Shown: one piece after another, positions 23,015-28,179 of the stretch
Layout: each line of letters begins with the position of its first letter
How positions within the stretch are numbered: the first letter of the stretch is position 1
From: CAYHZL01 sp964361075
Lineage (GTDB): Bacteria; Bacteroidota; Ignavibacteria; UBA10030; UBA8401
DNA length: 28,179 nt
Assembly (NCBI GenBank): GCA_964361075.1
Contig: CAYHZL010000023.1
Coordinates: 1-28,179, forward strand
Direction: 5' to 3'
The notes under the pieces: generated by a model
What the model saw: only the letters and a program-made list of their open reading frames with translations
Told to the model about the DNA's origin: nothing
The model's database searches: none
Program-made: the position numbers and the translations under genes

Positions 23015-23698
23015 TTAGAATGATTCCAATTCATCTTTCTGAATTACAAACTGCTTCCAAAAATTATACAGATATTCAAAGTACTGTTCAAAATTATATT
23101 GATCTTCTCTCTCATGGCATTCGTTTAGTTTATCCAAAAATTTATTTTTCTTTGTTTGCTCTAACTTTGCCCATTGAACATAATACCCGTGGTATCGCAA
23201 ATAAATGGTAATAATTAATCGTGCGATGCGTCCATTTGCATCATAGAAAGGATGAATTCTAACAAACTTTTGATAGAAGAGAATGGATGTTCGTAACGGA
23301 TTACTATCTTTATCGCTAAGAAGAGCAAATGCTTGTTGCAGTTCTTCATAAATAAAATCGGGATTGGTGCCATGAAATTTTTGTCCCGATGAATGACGAG
23401 CATACTCTCCTCCAAAATATACAACTCCATTATTCGGGTCAGTCTTTTTTCTATACTCACCTGCGTTCGATACTATTTTATCAAAGAGGAATTTGTGAAT
23501 ACCGAGAGTTAACCCTAAGAACTGCGACGAAAATTCCGAAGGCAGAAGTATTTTTACAAATTCAGGTAAAAATTCGGACAGACCTATAAAACGTGATTCT
23601 ATTTGTTTTAAAGCGGCGTCAATATCAATGTGTTGGACCGGAGGAAAGTCTTTGATCAACCCTTGAAGCAACTCTTTTTCAACACTGGAAGTATGCAA
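23015..23698 (-). CDS. Fic family protein (probable toxin of a Panacea-Fic pair)
   Basis: A 227-residue Fic-domain enzyme expected to transfer AMP, or another nucleotide part, onto a target protein. The active-site motif is complete: 'HPFYDANGRIAR' at 149-160, with H149 catalytic, D153 metal-binding, N155-G156-R157 and R160. 'VYFGGEYARHSSGQKFHG' (about 103-120) is the likely flap. No clear (S/T)xxxE(G/N) inhibitory helix is seen in it or its neighbour, so control may come from the Panacea protein. The start is TTG, 6 nt after the antitoxin's UGA and in the same frame. There is no Shine-Dalgarno and no internal Met, so translation is probably coupled, weak or by readthrough. It ends 8 bp from a direct repeat. 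Confidence 0.87.
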   Translation of the reverse strand: MHTSSVEKELLQGLIKDFPPVQHIDIDAALKQIESRFIGLSEFLPEFVKILLPSEFSSQFLGLTLGIHKFLFDKIVSNAGEYRKKTDPNNGVVYFGGEYARHSSGQKFHGTNPDFIYEELQQAFALLSDKDSNPLRTSILFYQKFVRIHPFYDANGRIARLIITIYLRYHGYYVQWAKLEQTKKNKFLDKLNECHEREDQYNFEQYFEYLYNFWKQFVIQKDELESF

Positions 23699-23704
23699 TG
23701 TTCG

Positions 23705-24295
23705 TCAGAAAACAAAATTTGTTTTTATTTCTTTTTGAACGGTACTGATTGTATCCTTGTATTCCTTATACGAAGAAAATTTATTGAACAATAGAATATC
23801 TTGCTCTGTCATATCAAAGATAAAGGCATAGTGGAGATCGGTTTGGAGAGGAAAAAATTTATTCTCGGAACTAAAAGGAAAATTTTTAGCAAACGGCATT
23901 TTGCTGTAATAGTGTAACAGACTCTCTTCTGAAATAGCAGTATTGGCTGAAGTTTTTTTCCACGGATCATCTTCGTGGCTCATTGCCGAAAGAGTAATCG
24001 CATCGTATGGCGCGTAGCAATCCAAAACAAAATCTATCACTTGTTGCTGATCTGTCTGAGCAACAACCGGTGCATCCATTACTTTTGGGAGTGAATTGCT
24101 GCCGTACTTTTTGTATGAGTCGTACGCCTCTTTATTGACGGGACCGTGTTTCCATTTATAGAAATTTCCCTCAATGGTGTACTGCGATGAAACAACACTC
24201 CACACCTTGAGATAGTACAACAATTTTTGCAGTTTAAGGGGTGTAATATCTTGGTGCTTATGCAAGATGTATTTTGAGGCTTCTAATGTATTCAT
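23705..24295 (-). CDS. Panacea (DUF4065, SocA-like) domain antitoxin
   Basis: A 196-residue protein of the Panacea/DUF4065 family, whose members act as antitoxins against many unrelated toxins and include the proteolysis adaptor SocA and phage GepA-like proteins. Hallmarks: 'ITPLKLQKLLYYLKVWS' (17-33), 'FYKWKHGPVNKEAYDSY' (45-61) and 'LSAMSHEDDPWKK' (102-114), the usual L-S-x-x-(T/S)-H-x-x-x-P-W. Residues after about 140 are variable and may contact the toxin. It is the first gene of the pair, with a clear Shine-Dalgarno (AGGAG, 4 nt before ATG), which would give more antitoxin than the poorly initiated toxin. Fic-Panacea pairs fit the known promiscuity of the domain. Confidence 0.88.
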   Translation of the reverse strand: MNTLEASKYILHKHQDITPLKLQKLLYYLKVWSVVSSQYTIEGNFYKWKHGPVNKEAYDSYKKYGSNSLPKVMDAPVVAQTDQQQVIDFVLDCYAPYDAITLSAMSHEDDPWKKTSANTAISEESLLHYYSKMPFAKNFPFSSENKFFPLQTDLHYAFIFDMTEQDILLFNKFSSYKEYKDTISTVQKEIKTNFVF

Positions 24296-24387
24296 AACTC
24301 TCCTGTTTCAAAGTACCTAATTGCAGAGACAATTTCAATTTTCTGACGCATAAAGTTTGGAATAATAAAATTACTGTGCAATATTTG

Positions 24388-24420
24388 AAATTGGGATGGG
24401 AGTGAAGAAGGGAGATGCGC
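24388..24420. repeat. Right direct repeat flanking the Panacea-Fic cassette
   Basis: 33 bp matching 22974-23006 with one mismatch, of which 27 bp (24394-24420) are identical. It lies 92 bp before the antitoxin start, so the two copies enclose both genes and their presumed promoter and little else. Confidence 0.9.
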
Positions 24421-24495
24421 ACAAACAAATCCAACACGTAAGGAGTGGTGTACATCAACCACTTGTAGTTGGTTATGATTATGTGGATACTATAT

Positions 24496-24562
24496 AGTCG
24501 AGCCTTAAAAAGTCATTTTTTCATTCAACCCTCGAAGGGTTTATACTTTTTAAGGGACGACT
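24496..24562. repeat. MITE-like palindromic element, copy B
   Basis: Inverted ends AGTCGAGCCTTAAAAAGTC (24496-24514) and CTTTTTAAGGGACGACT (24546-24562) enclose a hairpin AACCCT/AGGGTT (24527-24541). TATATAG at 24491-24497 and 24569-24575 may be a target duplication, though it is AT-rich and short. It is related to 64-194. It sits immediately before the ribosome site of the small gene at 24587. Confidence 0.6.
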
Positions 24563-24586
24563 TTATATTATATAGAAGGAGCAGTT

Positions 24587-24907
24587 ATGTCACAAGTTAC
24601 ATTTGTCGGAGAGTCAGGGAAGAGATACAGTTTCGTCATTCAACCAATTACAACATTGTTCAAGGAAGTCGGCGCCGTGTACTTTATTACGAAACGTACC
24701 ATCGATGCCGTGCACACTGTAACCCACAACCGAATCTTTGTTGGTGCAACAGAGAATCTTGCCAAACAATTTAATTCTCCAAAGGACCCGATGCTCTTGC
24801 GCTTTGGAGCTAATTGCATCTGCATTCATCTGGAAGAAGATAAAAAGAAACGGCTGAAAATCGAATCCGATCTTGTCGGAAATTACAACCCTCCCGGAAA
24901 TAGTTAA
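24587..24907 (+). CDS. Small GIY-YIG-like protein, possibly catalytically altered
   Basis: A 106-residue protein with a strong Shine-Dalgarno (AAGGAG, 5 nt before ATG). The pattern resembles a compact GIY-YIG nuclease fold: 'GAVYFIT' (29-35) for the GIY strand, 'RIFVGATENLAKQF' (49-62) for YIG, 'GANCICIHLEEDKKKRLKIESDL' with a Glu at 93 in the position of the metal-binding acid, and 'NYNPPGN' (99-105) for the usual terminal 'l.P..N'. The Y of YIG is F, and the arginine normally after it is replaced by Q61. I recall uncharacterised bacterial proteins with 'GANCICVH' in this arrangement, but the assignment is by eye. No conserved partner is apparent; it is next to the toxin-antitoxin cassette. 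Confidence 0.6.
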   Translation: MSQVTFVGESGKRYSFVIQPITTLFKEVGAVYFITKRTIDAVHTVTHNRIFVGATENLAKQFNSPKDPMLLRFGANCICIHLEEDKKKRLKIESDLVGNYNPPGNS

Positions 24908-25014
24908 GAGTTTTTTATTTTTGTTGCCAACGTCCTCGTCACGAAGTGATCCTCCAAAGGAGTCCTTCGGACATTTGGGATTGGTAGCGAAATGTATTAC
25001 GAGCAAGATGCTTG

Positions 25015-26037
25015 TCAACTTTCAGAGCATCTCAATACCAACTTGCCCTGAACATCGCCTCGCTCTAACATCTCATGAGCTTTCGTTGCTTCCGAAAGCG
25101 GAAGAACTGCTGCAACAACCGGCTTTATCTTTCCCTCCGCCAACAATTGAAACAACTTCACCAAATCCTCGCGAAATGGTTTTGGATCTTTCCGGTATAA
25201 TCGTGTGATGCCGTAGAATGTTGCACGCTTGCCGTCCGGCAGTACATTTAAAATTGCCGGGGTGATGTAACTGACGAAAGACGAGAATTTATTTGCTTTG
25301 TTGTTTTTTATAGCTCCTGTTACTCCAAACGAAACCAGAATACCTCCACGTTGCAGAGCCCGGTATCCGCGCACAGCAAAATTACCGCCGATGCCTTCGA
25401 AGACCGCATCAATTCCATGCAGTTCTCGAGAGCGTACGAAATCCAGAAAATCCGTTGTTGCATATTCAATCGGGACGCCGCCTAATTGTATAACAAGATC
25501 GCGCTTTTTCTTTGATGTCAAACCATACATTGTTTTCAATCCAGCCAACTGTCCCAGTTGCAACAACGCATTGCCAACACCGCCGGAGGCGCCGGTAATT
25601 AGAATTGTCTGTCCCTCTTGAACATGAGCCACGCGATGCAACATTTGATATGCAGTAACATAATTCAAGATCAAGCTCACCGCTTCAAATGCCTCCACAC
25701 CTTCGGGAACAGGGATAAGTTTTTCCGGCGGCAAATAGATATACTCGGCATATCCACCATGCACAGTCAACGCTGCTACACGCTGTCCGACGGAAATGCC
25801 GGTTACGCTTTTACCAACTGCATCTACAACTCCAACAATTTCGTATCCGGGTGCGAAAGGAATTTTGGGAGCGTAGAGGTAATTGCCGTAACGCATAAGA
25901 ATATCAGTGAAGCCGACACCGGTGTAGAGAATCCTGATTCGCGTTTCATTGTCGGCAGGTGCATGAAGCGGAGTATGGACAATCTGCAGGACATTGGGTC
26001 CGCCAATTTTTGTGATGAGAACATTCTTATAATTCAT
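25015..26037 (-). CDS. Quinone-oxidoreductase-like MDR family NAD(P)-dependent oxidoreductase
   Basis: A 340-residue zinc-free medium-chain dehydrogenase/reductase. The N-terminal GroES-like domain has 'GVGFTDILMRYGNYLYAPKIPFAPGYEIVGVVDAVG', lacking the catalytic Cys of zinc alcohol dehydrogenases. The Rossmann domain has 'ILITGASGGVGNALLQLGQLAG' (146-167) for NADPH binding. The C-terminal 'GKIKPVVAAVLPLSEATKAHEMLERGDVQGKLVLR' is a family hallmark. It probably reduces quinones or enones and helps with electrophile detoxification. Its ATG overlaps the stop of the hydrolase gene by 4 bp; the regulator-hydrolase-oxidoreductase order suggests one operon. Confidence 0.92.
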   Translation of the reverse strand: MNYKNVLITKIGGPNVLQIVHTPLHAPADNETRIRILYTGVGFTDILMRYGNYLYAPKIPFAPGYEIVGVVDAVGKSVTGISVGQRVAALTVHGGYAEYIYLPPEKLIPVPEGVEAFEAVSLILNYVTAYQMLHRVAHVQEGQTILITGASGGVGNALLQLGQLAGLKTMYGLTSKKKRDLVIQLGGVPIEYATTDFLDFVRSRELHGIDAVFEGIGGNFAVRGYRALQRGGILVSFGVTGAIKNNKANKFSSFVSYITPAILNVLPDGKRATFYGITRLYRKDPKPFREDLVKLFQLLAEGKIKPVVAAVLPLSEATKAHEMLERGDVQGKLVLRCSES

Positions 26038-27017
26038 AGGGCACCTTTTTTATTTTCGACAGCGATATCTTCACTCAATGCATGTTCAATTAATAGTGTA
26101 GCAAATTTTTCTGGTTCATCATAATGAGGCATGTGTGCTGAATGTTCAAATGTTGTGAACTTTTTTTGCTCTGCTTGCAGATGATTGTAAAACGAGAATG
26201 CAATCTCGTAAGGAGAAACGCCATCACGCTTCCCGTGAATAAAATGAACCGGCACATCAACTGCCGATATTATCTTGAACAGGTTGAGAGTATCCAATTC
26301 ATTCAGCAAAGCATTCTGGCAGAATTCCATTCCTTGTATTGTCTTTACAATATCTCCGAAGGTATATGATTTACAGAAGAGCATATTCTTAATTGACGAT
26401 AATACCAACTGAGTATAGTTGCTTCCGACTTTTATTCCTCCGAGGTCAGTGAGTATTTTTGCTCGCTGTTGAAATCTCTTTGTGTCAATAATTGGCATCC
26501 TCCGCAATTCTTCGAGACGCTTCATCATCTTCGTGTTATTTTTTTCGCGTGCTCTCTTCATTGCAAAGTCGATGGCAAAAACATTAGCGGCTGGCATGTC
26601 AACATCCATTCCCACAAGAAAGAGATTGCTGAAAAGATTATTTTGTTTGACAGCCGCCATTACACTTGCTGTTGCGCCAATGGAATATCCAACGACGATC
26701 GCAGTATGCTTTTCATATTTTTCCAAAAGATAGTTCGTGCATGAGATGATATCATCAGACAATTGCGAAAAGTTGATCGAGTTCGGGTCAATCTCTGTGC
26801 TGAACGACTTGCCGCATCCTCGTTGGTCCCAATACGCTACCAAGAAATGATCTTCGAGGTGAAGCAGTTTTTCCATAGCATCAGCTTCAGGAATAATCGG
26901 CAAGCCGGGTCCTGCCTGTACATGAATGAGAAGAGGATCGTCAGCAGTTTTCCCTCGGACTAACACCCATTGCTCGGTATTGTTGATGTTGATTTTTTCT
27001 AAGTGATGTATATTCAT
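26034..27017 (-). CDS. Alpha/beta hydrolase, proline-iminopeptidase-like
   Basis: A 327-residue serine hydrolase with the S33-type layout: 'PLLIHVQAGPGLPIIPE' (oxyanion region), 'FLVAYWDQRGCGKSFS' and the nucleophile S112 in 'AIVVGYSIGATASVMAA'. A helical cap covers about 130-240, the acid is in 'VHFIHGKRDGVSPYEIA' and the histidine in 'FEHSAHMPHYDEPEKFA'. The usual H-G-G-P-G reads H-V-Q-A-G-P-G, a small deviation around the oxyanion hole. The substrate (peptide, ester or lactone) is unknown. It is 34 bp downstream of the Crp-type regulator gene and overlaps the MDR gene by 4 bp. Confidence 0.88.
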   Translation of the reverse strand: MNIHHLEKININNTEQWVLVRGKTADDPLLIHVQAGPGLPIIPEADAMEKLLHLEDHFLVAYWDQRGCGKSFSTEIDPNSINFSQLSDDIISCTNYLLEKYEKHTAIVVGYSIGATASVMAAVKQNNLFSNLFLVGMDVDMPAANVFAIDFAMKRAREKNNTKMMKRLEELRRMPIIDTKRFQQRAKILTDLGGIKVGSNYTQLVLSSIKNMLFCKSYTFGDIVKTIQGMEFCQNALLNELDTLNLFKIISAVDVPVHFIHGKRDGVSPYEIAFSFYNHLQAEQKKFTTFEHSAHMPHYDEPEKFATLLIEHALSEDIAVENKKGAL

Positions 27018-27051
27018 AACGTCAATAAAAGAAAGTAGTAACGAAGCGGAT

Positions 27052-27615
27052 TTATTTTCTTGTTCTAATTCGGCTGAGATGCTGCGGACTTATTCCCAGA
27101 TATGATGCGATGTGATGCTGAGCCACTCTCTGAAGAATATCCGGTCTTGATGAAACAAGTCGGTCGTATCGCTCTTTTGGCGTCTCCATAACGAATGATA
27201 CGGCGCGATCGTTAAAAAAAAGAAAAGTAATTTCTATGATTAACCTGTGGAGGTGTTCAAGACGTGGAGAAGCATTACATAGTTCAATAAAGTTGTCGTA
27301 GGAGAAAGTAATCAACGATGACTCCTGCATTGCAACAATGCTAGCGACCGAAGGCGACGTGCTCAAGATAGATGGCAGATCGGCGCTGAAGTCATTTTCA
27401 AAATAAAAGCAGTCGGTAATCTCGTCCCCATCTTTCAAATAATATTTCCTGAGATATCCTGCATCAAGAAATCCGATGTGCCTGTTGTTCTTTCCCGCTT
27501 CGATCCAATACTCGCCTTTCGCAAGTTTTCTGGTTTTCGTTATGCGCAGGAAGCTGACGATATCTTCATTCGTCAGCGGTGCGATCTTTTGTAATGCTTG
27601 AACGATTCTTTCCAT
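27052..27615 (-). CDS. Crp/Fnr family transcriptional regulator
   Basis: A 187-residue regulator of the short Bacteroidetes-type Crp branch. The N-terminal cyclic-nucleotide-binding-like domain (about 10-125) includes 'KGEYWIEAGKNNRHIGFLDAGYLRKYYLKDGDEITDCFYFENDF'. This lacks the full cAMP-contact motif, so the ligand is unclear. The C-terminal helix-turn-helix is 'VAQHHIASYLGISPQHLSRIR' (about 163-183). It probably controls the two genes that follow (hydrolase and oxidoreductase) and itself. A TATATTTG promoter element and a small palindrome lie upstream (27654-27679). Confidence 0.88.
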   Translation of the reverse strand: MERIVQALQKIAPLTNEDIVSFLRITKTRKLAKGEYWIEAGKNNRHIGFLDAGYLRKYYLKDGDEITDCFYFENDFSADLPSILSTSPSVASIVAMQESSLITFSYDNFIELCNASPRLEHLHRLIIEITFLFFNDRAVSFVMETPKERYDRLVSSRPDILQRVAQHHIASYLGISPQHLSRIRTRK

Positions 27616-27653
27616 GGTTTTTCGCTCTCTTATAATGCATTGTGATGATGTTA

Positions 27654-27679
27654 CAAATATATTCTATGCAGTATAGAAT
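27654..27679 (-). promoter_or_regulatory. Candidate promoter and operator of the Crp-type regulator operon
   Basis: TATATTTG (27661-27654, minus strand) fits the Bacteroidota -7 consensus TAnnTTTG. Overlapping it upstream is ATTCTAT-gcagt-ATAGAAT (27661-27679), a perfect 7-bp inverted repeat suited to a dimeric regulator. The pairing is short, so a chance palindrome is possible. Confidence 0.35.
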
Positions 27680-27683
27680 AGCA

Positions 27684-28001
27684 TTAACATTTGCGAAGAA
27701 ATAGATGGTCTTCCTTTCCCTCGTTCACCGCCGTCGAATAGTTCCCCGATTTGTCAAACGACTGAATTCTATCTTTGCCAAGAAACAACAAAGAATTCGC
27801 TTTGACCTTTACGGGTATAAAGTCAACCAAGTGTGTCGCTTTCCCCTTCTGAAACCAGATGACATGATAGAAGCGTGTTCTGTGCGGAACAGTAGCAATG
27901 TTCTTGTGGTGAGTGTAGAGTTTTGAAAGAGGGATCACTTCGACTTCAAGTGGAAAACCCTCTTTGAAGCCGTATGTGTTTATTATAGTATCTGTCCTCA
28001 T
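27684..28001 (-). pseudogene. N-terminal fragment of an AraC family regulator
   Basis: The 105-residue frame matches the cupin-like sensing domain of Bacteroidota AraC regulators: 'FYHVIWFQKGKATHLVDFIPVKVKANSLLFLGKDRIQSFDKSGNYS'. The following part, normally leading into 'LLFTEDFF', is garbled ('TAVNEGKEDHLFLRKC') and the frame ends. The DNA-binding domain is absent, because the Crp operon starts at once. This looks like a truncated relic. Another reading is a small stand-alone cupin, which is less likely. The start is uncertain. Confidence 0.6.
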
Positions 28002-28043
28002 ATAGTTTGGTTATTAACTTCTCTCTGCATGTAAAACAATGAC

Positions 28044-28134
28044 GCCTAACGGTTTGCGGGCTGGCGAAGGTGGCGGTTTTCGGAGCCGGAACTGTCAACC
28101 TACCACTAAAGTTTATTAGAAGCACATGTTATGC
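28044..28134. other. Possible attC-like or dispersed palindromic sequence
   Basis: GCCTAAC at 28044-28050 fits the integron R'' consensus RYYYAAC. GTTATGC at 28128-28134 is its inverted partner, complementary at six of seven positions but deviating from GTTRRRY at one. The GC-rich inner part (GCGGGCTGGCGAAGGTGGCGG) lacks a clear matching partner within the window. It may be one arm of a dispersed repeat running past the edge. Confidence 0.25.
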
Positions 28135-28179
28135 TTCAGTTGGAATATGACTTTTGATAAAACTAGATTAGTGGAAAAA

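Noticed and set aside
23015..24295. A Fic inhibitory (S/T)xxxE(G/N) helix in Fic or its partner
   Set aside because: Candidates such as SVEKEL and SNAGEY lack the final G/N; the partner is a Panacea protein, not a small Fic antitoxin of the usual class.
24258..24458. Minus-strand 66-codon frame upstream of the Panacea gene
   Set aside because: It spans the direct repeat and the promoter region, has no motif, and overlaps the antitoxin start.

Overview
The window is typical bacterial chromosome: dense, moderately AT-rich, with short intergenic gaps. The gene set and weak Shine-Dalgarno usage point to the FCB group, most plausibly an Ignavibacteriota, Chlorobiota or Bacteroidota lineage. Supporting signs are the S9 peptidase style, the Crp-type regulator, the DoxX protein, a TAnnTTTG-like promoter and many TTG/GTG starts. 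This placement is inference; no rRNA or other marker gene is present. I saw no tRNA, rRNA or CRISPR array.

Layout. 1-1512: the tail of one FtsX/MacB-type ABC permease, then a complete second one. 1582-3410 (minus): an AT-rich type II restriction-modification pair, endonuclease and beta-class DPPY methyltransferase, overlapping by 4 bp. A transposase-less mobile-element remnant sits exactly at the methyltransferase start codon. 3726-4676: tRNA t6A synthesis gene tsaC. 4677-5272: a patchwork of palindromic repeats. 5273-9285: an exported M1-like protein without its zinc ligands, DoxX, an AlkA/OGG-type DNA glycosylase and a GNAT acetyltransferase. 9600-13247: an exported S9 prolyl-oligopeptidase-type peptidase, a membrane-anchored DinB-like protein, and a MarR regulator with an SRPBCC protein behind one promoter that carries a candidate operator. 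13429-16929: a GT4 glycosyltransferase, then a class V aminotransferase and a membrane-anchored alpha/beta hydrolase. 17031-22817 (minus): rlmD, and the coupled genes ABC-F ATPase > EamA transporter > dGTPase. 23015-24295 (minus): a Panacea (DUF4065) antitoxin and Fic toxin cassette bracketed by 33-bp direct repeats. 24587-24907: a small GIY-YIG-like protein. 25015-27615 (minus): an operon of a Crp/Fnr-type regulator, an alpha/beta hydrolase and a quinone-oxidoreductase-like MDR enzyme. 27684-28001: an AraC regulator fragment.

Most notable. (i) The Panacea-Fic module lies between long direct repeats, and the toxin is in the same frame as the antitoxin, just after its UGA stop, with a TTG start, no Shine-Dalgarno and no internal Met. 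(ii) A MITE-like remnant with an 11-bp flanking duplication has displaced the methyltransferase promoter and ATG, leaving a GTG start supplied at the junction. (iii) A recurring GTATATT-N5-ATG arrangement suggests leaderless transcripts. (iv) Several families of intergenic palindromes are present, one of which has entered the rlmD coding sequence in frame.
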